A DNA stretch of 64,000 bases, taken from assembly GCA_002529455.1 (NCBI GenBank), contig NYMS01000056.1, positions 1 to 64,000 of the forward strand. The letters run 5' to 3'. A program made the position numbers and the translations under genes. The DNA is from Glycomyces fuscus. Lineage in GTDB: Bacteria > Actinomycetota > Actinomycetes > Streptosporangiales > Streptosporangiaceae. The notes beneath the pieces are model-generated. The model saw nothing but the letters and a program-made list of their open reading frames with translations. It searched no databases and was not told the DNA's origin. This document shows, one piece after another, positions 1 through 8,059 of this stretch (its first letter is position 1; each line of letters starts with the position of its first letter).

Positions 1-19
1 AGGGCGTCCGCCAGTAGGT
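1..19 (+). repeat. Left terminal inverted repeat of the IS
   Basis: Nineteen bases identical to the reverse complement of 951-969. It sits at the first base of the window, next to the transposase 3' end. Confidence 0.9.
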
Positions 20-870
20 CATCGCAGGCGTGGGCTGGAGGGCCTGGTATCCCACCGGTAGAGATACCAGGCCCGACGGATCAGACTGCGAACGGTGATG
101 ATCGCTGAGGCCAGGCAGAGGTAGAACTCCACGCACGCCCGGCGGCGTTCGGTGCACCGGGCCAGCTTGCCGAAGTCGTTCATCCACGCGTTGGTGCGCT
201 CGACCACCCAGCGTCCGCCTGTGTGGATCGGGACCTTGGCACCGCGCGGGACGATTCTCGCGCTGATACCCCGCTCGGCCAGGTGCTCGTGGACCCACCG
301 GTAGTCATAGCCCGCGTCCAGGCTCAAAGCGGGGTGCTCGGGCAGCGGGCCCAGCGCCTTGGCCAAGTCGTCGTAGCCGTCCAGGGTGGCCGGGAGCAGG
401 GTGTGGTCGCGGATGTTGGCCGGCGCCGGGTGGGTGATGAGCGGGATGCCGTAGGCGTCGGTGAGCTGGGAGCGTTTGAGGCCCTGCTTGCCCCGGTCCA
501 CGGGGCTCCTGCCCGCGCACTCACCGCCTGAGGGGGCTTTGGTCTGGCAGCCGTCCGCGCGCAGGTGTTCCAGGTCCAGGCCGACCATGCGGTCGTAGGC
601 GTCCAGGGCCGCGTGATGCAGGGCTTGGCCCATGCCGTGGGTGATCCACTCGTCGCGGCGTCGGCGCAGGGTGGTGGCCGAGCAGGTGGCATCGGCCGCG
701 CGTTCGTAGCTTGTGCCGCAGACCAGGACCCAGATGAGTTTGTCGAAGACCACGTGGTCGGGGATGCGGGGGTTGTGGCAGCCCAGGGGGTGGGTGTTGG
801 TACGTGGGGGTAGTTGGGCGAGGAACTCCTCGCGCAGGGGTTCGATGATGCAGGATGGGATAGCGGGCAC
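19..870 (-). CDS. IS5-family transposase (DDE)
   Basis: 283-residue transposase that would cut and join DNA at the terminal repeats. The RNase-H-like catalytic triad is readable as D106 (LRADG), D185 (LDAGYDY) and E224 (VVERTNAW), in the order and spacing of IS4/IS5-type enzymes. The N-terminal part has the PLREEFLAQL...DHVVFDKLIWVLVCG pattern of the IS5 DUF4096-like domain. The GTG at 870 is chosen because GGGAGG lies just upstream of it; the frame stays open further, but that would place the start beyond the IS end. The gene appears intact. Family assignment is confident; the exact IS name is not known to me. Confidence 0.9.
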   Translation of the reverse strand: MPAIPSCIIEPLREEFLAQLPPRTNTHPLGCHNPRIPDHVVFDKLIWVLVCGTSYERAADATCSATTLRRRRDEWITHGMGQALHHAALDAYDRMVGLDLEHLRADGCQTKAPSGGECAGRSPVDRGKQGLKRSQLTDAYGIPLITHPAPANIRDHTLLPATLDGYDDLAKALGPLPEHPALSLDAGYDYRWVHEHLAERGISARIVPRGAKVPIHTGGRWVVERTNAWMNDFGKLARCTERRRACVEFYLCLASAIITVRSLIRRAWYLYRWDTRPSSPRLR

Positions 871-950
871 GGTACCTCCCGGTCGCGAAGCGTAAGCAAC
901 TCCACGATCGCGGTACCGTGCCCGTCTGTGTGCGCACACCAGCAGAATCC

Positions 951-969
951 ACCTACTGGCGGACGCCCT
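951..969 (-). repeat. Right terminal inverted repeat of the IS
   Basis: Perfect 19-base inverted partner of bases 1-19, located about 80 bases upstream of the transposase start. Confidence 0.9.
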
Positions 970-1044
970 AAGTACAAGATCATCGGTGGTACGCCGCAAC
1001 CCGCGGAGCCCGCCCGCCCCACCGCGTACCGGGGACCGCCCCCC

Positions 1045-2412
1045 TCAGACCGTGTCGCGCAACAGCGTCGGCACCACGTGCTCCGACACCTCCGAGTGCA
1101 CCTGGTGCAACCGCGTCTGCACCGCCCGCCGCAGCTTCGTCAGGCACTCGACCAGGGTCATGTCGTCCCCGACCAGGCCCCCCTTGGCCACCACCGGCGT
1201 CCCGTCCAGCGGCCCCCCGCTCAGGTGCCCGTGCACCGTCAGCGGAACGATCTCGCCCCCCACGTCGAACGCGTGCACGTCCAGCTCGTCCAGCAGGCTC
1301 GCCACCAGGTCCCCGCCGGTCAGGTACAGCCCGCTGGGCAGCGCGTGCGCCCCCGTGGTGTCCGCGACCTCGTTGACGACGTCGGCCACCAGCCGCGCGA
1401 TCCGGCCGGGCAGCTCCGCGCGGACCTGGGCGGGCAGCTCGCGCACCTGGTCGGAGGTGGTCACCACCCGCAGCACGCACAGCTCCGGGAAACCCGACGA
1501 GGCCAGCTGTCGCGTCAGCTCCTCCGAGACCCGCGCGGCGACCCCGTCCGCGCGCTCCCCGTCGCTGAACGCCACCGCGTCCAGGTCCACGAACCGCACC
1601 GCGCCCGTCCTGGCCACGGTCGCCAGCTGTCTTCGGGTCAGCTCGGTGGTGCTGCCCACCACCCCCAGCAGGGGCCCGCGCGAGCCCGCCTGGCCGCGCA
1701 GCCTCAGCGCGTAGGCCAGCAGCGCCCCCGTGGGCCCGGGGTCGGCCGCCAGCCACACGATTCCGGTGTCGTGGTGGGCCGCCGCCGCGGCCTCGGCGAT
1801 GTCGGTCAGGTGCTGCTCGGTGCTCGCGTCGCACACGACCACGGGCTCGTCACCGGCGAGCAGTTCGGCGGTGAGCATCGTCTGCGTCACCTGCCGCACG
1901 GGCACGTGGCGCACCGGGAGGTCGGTCTGGGCGGCGAGGATGTCGGCGACGGAGCTGGTGGTCATCGGGCACAGCGGGTCCTCGGCCAGCTCGGTGCGCT
2001 CCAGCGGCAGCCCGTTGAGGAACTGCAACCCGTCCTCGGTGATGCGGCCCGAACTCGGGAAGGCCGGGACGAACAGCACCCGCACCCGCGTTCCGGCGGG
2101 CACGCGCTCACGGACGGCCTCGTAGGTCGCCTCCAGCTCGGCGCCGATGTTGCCGCGCAGCGTGGAGTCGGTCCGCTTGACCACCAGTCCCACCGGCCAC
2201 ACGGCCTCGACCACGTCCGTGACCAGGTCGGCGGCGTGCTCGGGGGGCACGTGGCGGCTGTCCAGGTTGGCCACGACCACGTCGTAGTCCCCGACGACCC
2301 GGCTCACGTGCTCGGGGGTCACCGTGGCCACGCGCATCCCGGTTCGGGCGAACCTGGCACCGGTGGCGTTGGCACCGGTGAGTTCGTCGGCGACCACGAG
2401 GACCTGGGCCAC
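1045..2412 (-). CDS. Four-carbon acid sugar kinase family protein
   Basis: 455 residues. The opening QVLVVADELTGANATGARFARTG and the later VVKRTDSTLRGNIGAELEA are hallmark segments of the DUF1537 / OtnK / YgbK kinases, which phosphorylate four-carbon sugar acids such as threonate or erythronate; a C-terminal nucleotide-binding part (YLTGGDL, GTPVVAKGGLVG) is also present. The GTG at 2412 is chosen because AAGGAG lies seven bases upstream. The usual partners (class II aldolase, PdxA2-like dehydrogenase) are absent here. The nearest same-strand gene, an oxidoreductase, ends 143 bases upstream, so a shared operon is possible but not shown. The substrate is unknown. Confidence 0.85.
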   Translation of the reverse strand: MAQVLVVADELTGANATGARFARTGMRVATVTPEHVSRVVGDYDVVVANLDSRHVPPEHAADLVTDVVEAVWPVGLVVKRTDSTLRGNIGAELEATYEAVRERVPAGTRVRVLFVPAFPSSGRITEDGLQFLNGLPLERTELAEDPLCPMTTSSVADILAAQTDLPVRHVPVRQVTQTMLTAELLAGDEPVVVCDASTEQHLTDIAEAAAAAHHDTGIVWLAADPGPTGALLAYALRLRGQAGSRGPLLGVVGSTTELTRRQLATVARTGAVRFVDLDAVAFSDGERADGVAARVSEELTRQLASSGFPELCVLRVVTTSDQVRELPAQVRAELPGRIARLVADVVNEVADTTGAHALPSGLYLTGGDLVASLLDELDVHAFDVGGEIVPLTVHGHLSGGPLDGTPVVAKGGLVGDDMTLVECLTKLRRAVQTRLHQVHSEVSEHVVPTLLRDTV

Positions 2413-2555
2413 GGGGCGTCTCCTTCGGCGTTCGGCGAAAACCCTGGGGCGAGCTGGGGTGAGCCCTTCCAACATAGGCCCATACGGGCGGTCCGGGGAG
2501 CGCCCGGGAGCCGGAGCCCTGCCCCCGGCTCCCGGGCCTCACAACCGCCGGGGCC

Positions 2556-3647
2556 TCAGACGTCGACCACCGTCCGCGTGCGGGCGCTGCGCCGGGCGGC
2601 CTCGATGACCTCCAGCCCGTGGATCACCTCGTGCGGGTCCACCGGCAGGGGCTCGCCCTCGCCGACCGCGTCGCGCACCCCGGCGTAGAACTCGGGGTAG
2701 GCGCCGCGCGCGCTGGGCACCGGACGGGTGTGGCCGTCCACCCCGAGCACGCCCCAGTCCGCCTCGGGGACCACGCCCCAGTCGGCGGCGTCGGCCCGCT
2801 CCCCGGCCGTCAGCCGGGCCTCCTGGCCGTCCATGCCGTGGCTGGTGAACGCCCCCTCGTCCCCCAGCACCCGGAAGCGCGGCCCGCTCTGGGCGGTGAG
2901 CGCGCTCATCCACAGGTGGGAGCGGGTGCCCCGTGCGTGGTCGAGCGCGAGGAAGACGTCGTCGTCGGCGTTGACCCCCTCGCGCCGGGCGTCGATCTCG
3001 GCGTAGACGGAGGTGACCGGGCCGAACAGGTTGACCGCCTGGTCGATCAGGTGCGGCCCCAGGTCGTAGAGCATTCCGGCCCCGGCCTCGACCCCGCCGT
3101 TCTCGCGCCAGGTGCCCTTGGGCTGCGGGCGCCAGCGCTCGAACCTCGACTCGAACCGGTGCACGCGGCCCAGGGCGCCCTCCTCGATGAGGCCCCACAG
3201 GGTGAGGAAGTCGGCGTCCCAGCGGCGGTTCTGGTACACGGTGAGCACCCTGCCCAGCTTGTCCGCGAGGTCGGTGAGCTCGCGGGCCTGGAGGGCGGTG
3301 AGCGCGAAGGGCTTGTCCACCACCACCGCCATGCCCGCCTCCAGCGCGGCCTGGGCCAGCGGGGCGTGGGTGTCGTTGGGCGTGGTGACGACCGCGATCT
3401 CGTAGCGGTCGGCGTCGGCCCACAGCTCGGCGGCGTTCGGGTACACGGTGACGCCGGGATAGCGCGCCTCGGCTGCCCGGCGGCGGTCGGGGTTGCCCGT
3501 GACCACCGCGGACAGGCGCAGTCCCGGGACCGCGTCGATCAGCGGCGCGTGGAAGACCTCGCCGCCCTTGCCGTAACCGATGAGGGCGACGTGCAGTTCG
3601 GGGCCGTCGTGTTCGGGTGTGCTCTGTGCCTCGGATGCGTCAGCCAT
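2556..3647 (-). CDS. Gfo/Idh/MocA-family oxidoreductase
   Basis: 363 residues. An N-terminal Rossmann fold (LHVALIGYGKGGEVFHAPL, then VVTTPNDTHAPLAQAALEAG) is followed by the family's VVDKPFALT motif, whose lysine helps catalysis in relatives, and a C-terminal alpha/beta dimerisation domain. These enzymes oxidise or reduce sugars, inositols and related polyols with NAD(P). The length is typical. Transcription runs toward the acid-sugar kinase, suggesting but not proving a shared role in minor carbohydrate use. The start ATG at 3647 has only a weak upstream purine stretch. Confidence 0.85.
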   Translation of the reverse strand: MADASEAQSTPEHDGPELHVALIGYGKGGEVFHAPLIDAVPGLRLSAVVTGNPDRRRAAEARYPGVTVYPNAAELWADADRYEIAVVTTPNDTHAPLAQAALEAGMAVVVDKPFALTALQARELTDLADKLGRVLTVYQNRRWDADFLTLWGLIEEGALGRVHRFESRFERWRPQPKGTWRENGGVEAGAGMLYDLGPHLIDQAVNLFGPVTSVYAEIDARREGVNADDDVFLALDHARGTRSHLWMSALTAQSGPRFRVLGDEGAFTSHGMDGQEARLTAGERADAADWGVVPEADWGVLGVDGHTRPVPSARGAYPEFYAGVRDAVGEGEPLPVDPHEVIHGLEVIEAARRSARTRTVVDV

Positions 3648-3764
3648 GCCACCAATCTAGAGCGTGCCGCCCCCCGGCCGGTGCTGACAGGCAGCACGTC
3701 ACTCCGCGTCCGGGCGCGGTCGGCGGCCGGTCGGCGGCCGGTCCCGGTCCGTGTCCGGTCCCGG

Positions 3765-4619
3765 TCAGCCGCCGCGCAGGGCGGTGCGCGCGGCCTCCAG
3801 GGTCGTGGTGCGGTAGGCGGCGCCGAACAGGCACACGTGGACCAGCAGCGGGTGCAGCTGGTGCAGGGCCACCCGCGACCGCCACCCGGAGGCCAGCGGC
3901 GCCACCTCGTTGTAGGCGTCGCGGACCCGTTCCAGGTGGGGCAGGCCGAACAGGGCCAGCATGGCCAGGTCGGCCTCGCGGTGCCCGCCGTGCGCGGCCG
4001 GGTCGATGACCACCGCGTCCTGCCCCCGCCAGAGCACGTTGCCGCTCCACAGGTCGCCGTGGACGCGCGCGGGCGCCTCGGGATCCCCGGCCAGGTCGGC
4101 GACGGCGTCGACGACCTTCTCGACCACGCGGCCGTCGGTCGGGGTGAGGGAGCCCTGGTCCAGGGCCTGGCGCAGGTAGGGGCGCAGCCGCTGCTCGGCG
4201 TAGAAGCGCGGCCAGTCCCGGGAGGGGGTGTTGTCCATGGGCAGGGGGCCGACGTAGCCGGGCCAGTCGGCGCCGAAGTGGTCGGCGCCGGTCAGGTGCA
4301 TCCCGGCGAGCTGGCGGCCGAGGCGTTCGGCGGCCTGGACGGTGGGTTCGCGCTCCTCGATCCACGGCAGGACGAGGATGCGCTCGTCCCAGGCCACGAC
4401 GTCGACGGCGGGGGAGCCGAAGGTCCGGCCCAGCCACTCCAGGCCGCGCGCCTCGGCGGTGAGCACCCCGTTGGGCGGGGCGCCCCGCACCAGGGACTTG
4501 ACGAACAGGCGGGTGCCGTCGGTGAGCTCGGCGTAGTAGATGTCCCAGTCGTGGCTGCTGCCGGCGCGGGCGGCGCGCCCGACCTCGCGGTCGAGCAGGA
4601 CGGTGAGGCGCTCGGCCAT
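3765..4619 (-). CDS. Fructosamine kinase family protein (FN3K-like)
   Basis: 284 residues, normal for bacterial FN3K relatives. The aminoglycoside-kinase-like fold is recognisable from VHGDLWSGNVLW (catalytic HGDLWSGN) followed by VIDPAAHGGHREADLAML (metal-binding D). Bacterial members phosphorylate ribulosamines or erythrulosamines on glycated proteins, which makes the sugar adduct fall off. The ATG at 4619 is the first plausible start; the preceding codons run back into the neighbouring gene's shadow. It lies 98 bases downstream of a low-MW phosphatase on the same strand, a pairing that supports a protein-repair role. Confidence 0.88.
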   Translation of the reverse strand: MAERLTVLLDREVGRAARAGSSHDWDIYYAELTDGTRLFVKSLVRGAPPNGVLTAEARGLEWLGRTFGSPAVDVVAWDERILVLPWIEEREPTVQAAERLGRQLAGMHLTGADHFGADWPGYVGPLPMDNTPSRDWPRFYAEQRLRPYLRQALDQGSLTPTDGRVVEKVVDAVADLAGDPEAPARVHGDLWSGNVLWRGQDAVVIDPAAHGGHREADLAMLALFGLPHLERVRDAYNEVAPLASGWRSRVALHQLHPLLVHVCLFGAAYRTTTLEAARTALRGG

Positions 4620-4717
4620 GGTTCCGTTGACCGGGTCCCTGCGCCGGCCCCTCCCGGGCCCGTCGCCGTCGTCGTCGCCTCTGAAGTCCCGCACGATCCG
4701 CTCCCCCTCCACCCGCG

Positions 4718-5245
4718 CTACCGCCTCAACCGGGTGACGAGTTCGCCGGTGAGGCCCTTGGCCGCGGACTCCACCATGTTGAGGACGGCGGTGAACCCGT
4801 CGTCGCCGCCGTAGTAGGGGTCGGGGACCTCCGGGTTGGGGCCGGTGCCGGGCGCGAAGGAGCGGAAGAGGCGGACCCGGGACATGTCGAACCCGTACTG
4901 CTCGCCGTACTCGTCGACGACGCGCCGGATCTCGTCGACGTTGTCCAGGTCCATGGCCAGGACGAGGTCGCGGTCGGCGAGGACCTCGTGGGCGAACTGG
5001 CGGGCGGTGTGGCTGGTGAGGTATCCGTGCACGCGCAGGGTGGAGGCCGCGCGCGGGTCCATGCCGCCGCCCACGTGCCAGTCGCCCGTGCCGAAGCTGT
5101 CCACCTCCACCAGATCGCTCATCCCGGCCCGTTCGAGGTCGGCGGCCAGGATCTTCTCCGCCATGGGAGAGCGGCAGATGTTGCCCAGGCACACCACACT
5201 GACGCGGTAGGGACCAGCGGGGTCACGCGGTTCCGGCAAGCTCAT
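4718..5245 (-). CDS. Low-molecular-weight protein-tyrosine phosphatase
   Basis: 175 residues. The catalytic P-loop VVCLGNICRSPMAE (C-X5-R) is near the N-terminus, and the general-acid segment VPDPYYGG is near the C-terminus, both diagnostic of LMW-PTP. It removes phosphate from tyrosines or, in some relatives, from ribulosamine 5-phosphate on proteins. The ATG at 5245 is preceded by a weak AAGGGC. The fructosamine kinase follows downstream on the same strand, probably in one transcript. Confidence 0.9.
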   Translation of the reverse strand: MSLPEPRDPAGPYRVSVVCLGNICRSPMAEKILAADLERAGMSDLVEVDSFGTGDWHVGGGMDPRAASTLRVHGYLTSHTARQFAHEVLADRDLVLAMDLDNVDEIRRVVDEYGEQYGFDMSRVRLFRSFAPGTGPNPEVPDPYYGGDDGFTAVLNMVESAAKGLTGELVTRLRR

Positions 5246-5647
5246 GCCCTTACCGTAACGAAAAACCGTTGCGGCCACGTGTTGTGGCTCCCGCGCGTTC
5301 GCCGTCGGGGCGGAGGCGGGGCGGGAGGGCGGGGAGGGACCGGGGAGGGGGACGGGCGGGCACGGAAGGGCGCGGAGCAGCCGGTCGCTCCCGGGGCGGC
5401 GCCCAGGGCAGCGCGAGGCGGGAGGGCGGGTGGCCCCCCTGTATCCATGGAACCGCGGACGGGCGCGCCGCGGTAGCCCCTGTGCGCGGCTGTGGAGAAC
5501 TCCGGCGGCGGGCCCGCCGCGACCGCGCGGGCCGCCTCCGCCGCTCCCCCGCGCCGCCGCCCGCGGGGCGGGCGCCTCCGGGGGCGGGCAGGGCCGTGAC
5601 CGGCCGCGCCACGGGCGCGCCACCGCCCGCGGGGCGGGCGCGGCCCC
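5246..5647. other. 402-bp non-coding stretch with twin hairpins
   Basis: No credible gene: the open frames here are low-complexity Arg/Pro/Gly/Ala translations of GC-rich DNA. It contains two copies of the same 17-base hairpin, CGCCCGCGGGGCGGGCG, at 5558-5574 and 5624-5640. The promoter of the phosphatase must lie in the left part, but no convincing -35/-10 pair was seen. Confidence 0.6.
5624..5640 (-). terminator. Hairpin after the receiver operon
   Basis: Seven-base perfect stem (CGCCCGC / GCGGGCG) with a GGG loop, eight bases beyond the stop of the response regulator. There is no U-tract, as is common in actinomycetes. An identical hairpin lies at 5558-5574. Confidence 0.45.
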
Positions 5648-6082
5648 CTACCCCTTGGGCAGGCGCACCACGCTGACGAAGAAGTCGTCGATCTGCCGGA
5701 CCACCCGTATGAACTGGTCGAAGTCCACCGGCTTGGGGACGTAGGCGTTGGCGTGCAGGCGGTAGCTGCGCAGCACGTCCTCCTCGGCCTCGGACGTGGT
5801 GAGCACCACGACGGGGATGTGCGCGAGGTCCTCGTCGTTCTTGACCTCCTCCAGCACCTCCCGGCCGTCCTTGCGGGGCAGGTTGAGGTCGAGCAGGATC
5901 AGGTGGGGCCGGGGGGCGTCGGCGAACTCGCCCTCGCGACGCAGGAAGCGCAGCGCCTCGACGCCGTCGGAGACCACGTGCAGGCGGTTGCCCAGCTTGT
6001 GTTCCTCGAACGCCTCCTTGGTCATCAGGACGTCACCGGGATCGTCCTCGACCAGCAGCACCTCGATGGGATGCACCAACAT
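5648..6082 (-). CDS. Stand-alone response regulator (Rcp1-like)
   Basis: 144 residues, essentially one receiver domain. Acidic pair D13-D14 (LLVEDDPGD), phospho-acceptor D65 (LLDLNLPRKDG), the switch threonine in PVVVLTTS and the lysine of YVPKPVD are all present. The LNLPRKDG and long inserted loop resemble the cyanobacterial phytochrome regulator Rcp1 group. There is no output domain, so it should act by protein contact or as a phosphate relay. It is the last gene of an operon with the histidine kinase 28 bases upstream. The ATG at 6082 is used; no better start was found. Confidence 0.88.
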   Translation of the reverse strand: MLVHPIEVLLVEDDPGDVLMTKEAFEEHKLGNRLHVVSDGVEALRFLRREGEFADAPRPHLILLDLNLPRKDGREVLEEVKNDEDLAHIPVVVLTTSEAEEDVLRSYRLHANAYVPKPVDFDQFIRVVRQIDDFFVSVVRLPKG

Positions 6083-6110
6083 GACCTCGCTCAAGCTTCC
6101 AGACCCCTGC

Positions 6111-8036
6111 TCAGGGTCCCGCCCCGTGATCGGGGGGAACCGTACCGCCACCGGTGTCGGGCTGGGCGGAACGGACGCCTCCGGGTCTGTCACCCGGTTC
6201 GGCGCCGTCCTCCCCAGGCTCGTCCGTACCCGTGGGCTGTCGTGCGGCCGTCGGAGCCGAGTCCTCGGGGGTGGTCTCGGCGTCCTCCGTACCCTCGTCC
6301 CCTCTATCGAGGGCGAGGGGCTCGGCGGTTCCCCTGTCAGGGGCCGTGTCCTCGTCCTCCGCGGGATCGGCGGGCAAGGACCAGCATATGCGTGTTCCGG
6401 TTCGACCAGAGTCCCGGTCACCTGAGGTTCCGGACTCCTCCGGCGTCTCCGGGACGGTGTCCAGCCAGATCCGTCCCCCGTGGAACTCGACGATCTTCTT
6501 GCACATCGCCAGGCCGATGCCGGTCCCCGTGTACTTGTCCCTCGTATGCAACCGCTGGAAGATCACGAAGATGCGCTCCGCGTACTGCGGTTCGATTCCG
6601 ATCCCGTTGTCGGAGCAGCAGAACACCCACTCGTCCCCGCGCCGCTCGACGCTGAGGTGGACCCGGGGGTCCTCCTCGCCGCGGAACTTCACGGCGTTGC
6701 CCACGAGGTTGAAGAACACCTGGGTCAGCAGGGTGCGGTCTCCCTGCACGGTCGGCATCGGGTCCCAGGTGACCTCGGCGTCGGCCTCCTCCAGACGGGT
6801 GGACAGGCTGCTCAGGGCGTCGTCCAGCGCGTTGTCGAGGGCGACCGGCGCGAAGTTCCTGACCCGGCCCACCCGGGAGAAGGCCAGCAGGTCGTTGATG
6901 AGGGTCTGCATGCGCTTGGCCCCCTCGACCGCGAAGTCGATGTAGGAGTCGGCGCGCTCGTCCAGCTGGCCGTGGTAGCGGCGCTGGAGCAGCTGGCAGA
7001 AGCTCGCCACCTTGCGCAGCGGCTCCTGGAGGTCGTGGGAGGCGACGTAGGCGAACTGCTCCAGCTCCAGGTTGGAGCGGCGCAGCTCCTCGGTCTGGTT
7101 CTCCATGAGCACGGACTGCTCCTGGAGCTTGCGCCGCGCGGAGGCGACCTCGTCCAGGTCCTGCACGATGCGCTCGCGCATGGCGTCCACGTCCTGGCCG
7201 AGCCGGACGATCTCCGGCGGGCCGTGCAGGGAGATCCGGTGCGCGTAGTAGCCCTCCGACACCTGGCGCATGTGTCCGGCCAGCTCCTCCAGGGGGCGCA
7301 GCACCCACTGCTGGAGCATCACCCACAGGAACACCGACAGGAACACCACGACCAGGCCGACCAGGACCAGCAGGGCCACGACCTGCTGGGTGGCCAGGGT
7401 CAGGCCCTCGCGGGCCTCCCTGATCTCCGCCTCCAGCTGGCTGGTGGTGGCGTCGCTGATCCGGCTGAGCTCCAGGAAGAGGACCCGGCCGCGCCGCAGC
7501 TCCTCCTGGGTGACCTCCTGGCCGCCGCTGACCCGCTCCAGGGCGGGTTCGGCGAACTCCTCGGTCCACACGCGGCCCGCGCTGAGCAGGTCGTCGACGT
7601 TGGTGGCCACCTCGGGGTTGTCCTCGGCCAGCTGGGCCAGGACGGCCTGGTTCTCCGTCAGCGTCAGCTGGCTCTCGACGTAGGGCTGGAGGAACTCGCG
7701 GTCCTGGGTGAGGATGTAGCCGCGCAGGGCGTGGTCCTGGGTGAGGTAGGCCGAGTGCGTCTGCTCGACCGCGCTCACGGCGGGGGTCAGGGAGTCGACC
7801 TGGAGCGCCAGGGACTCGCGGGCCTGGAACGCCGCCAGGGTGATGACGGACACCGCCACGACCAGGACGACGGCGACCACGGCCAGCAGGCTCGTGACGC
7901 GCCGCCGCAGGCTCCACGACTGGTGGGGCGAGCGCCTGCCCTCGCGGTTCGTGCCGTTGACGAAGTGCGTTCCGCCGATCGAGGCACCGCCGCGCACGCC
8001 GGTGTCCGGGGTCGGCCCGGACTCCTCGGTCTCCAT
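6111..8036 (-). CDS. Membrane sensor histidine kinase (CHASE3-like, HAMP, HisKA, HATPase)
   Basis: 641 residues. A transmembrane helix (about 48-70), an extracytoplasmic helical sensor resembling CHASE3 (DHALRGYILTQDREFLQPY), a second helix (about 217-240), a HAMP linker, then the phospho-acceptor H334 in FAYVASHDLQEPLRKV. The ATPase shows the N box NLVGNAVKF, DNGIGI and GTGIGLAMCKK. The last about 110 residues are acidic, Pro/Thr-rich and probably disordered. A GAGGAAGGG site precedes the ATG at 8036. It sits between two receiver-containing proteins in one operon, which are its likely partners. The stimulus is unknown. Confidence 0.92.
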   Translation of the reverse strand: METEESGPTPDTGVRGGASIGGTHFVNGTNREGRRSPHQSWSLRRRVTSLLAVVAVVLVVAVSVITLAAFQARESLALQVDSLTPAVSAVEQTHSAYLTQDHALRGYILTQDREFLQPYVESQLTLTENQAVLAQLAEDNPEVATNVDDLLSAGRVWTEEFAEPALERVSGGQEVTQEELRRGRVLFLELSRISDATTSQLEAEIREAREGLTLATQQVVALLVLVGLVVVFLSVFLWVMLQQWVLRPLEELAGHMRQVSEGYYAHRISLHGPPEIVRLGQDVDAMRERIVQDLDEVASARRKLQEQSVLMENQTEELRRSNLELEQFAYVASHDLQEPLRKVASFCQLLQRRYHGQLDERADSYIDFAVEGAKRMQTLINDLLAFSRVGRVRNFAPVALDNALDDALSSLSTRLEEADAEVTWDPMPTVQGDRTLLTQVFFNLVGNAVKFRGEEDPRVHLSVERRGDEWVFCCSDNGIGIEPQYAERIFVIFQRLHTRDKYTGTGIGLAMCKKIVEFHGGRIWLDTVPETPEESGTSGDRDSGRTGTRICWSLPADPAEDEDTAPDRGTAEPLALDRGDEGTEDAETTPEDSAPTAARQPTGTDEPGEDGAEPGDRPGGVRSAQPDTGGGTVPPDHGAGP

Positions 8037-8059
8037 GGCCGTCCCTTCCTCGGTCGGTC

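Larger units (their letters stand above)
1..969 (-). mobile_element. Complete IS5-type insertion sequence
   Basis: The first 19 bases (AGGGCGTCCGCCAGTAGGT) recur as a perfect inverted copy at 951-969, and a single transposase gene fills the space between them on the minus strand. The size (969 bp), one open frame and terminal repeats fit an IS5-family element. The left flank lies outside the window, so the target-site duplication cannot be checked; the right flank begins AAGTACAAG. The transposase stop codon overlaps the left repeat. No frameshift or internal stop is visible, so the copy may be active. Confidence 0.9.

Noticed and set aside
814..4814. Long plus-strand frames opposite the kinase, oxidoreductase and fructosamine kinase genes
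   Set aside because: The minus-strand genes show clear family motifs, and the plus-strand translations are low-complexity shadows of GC-rich codons.
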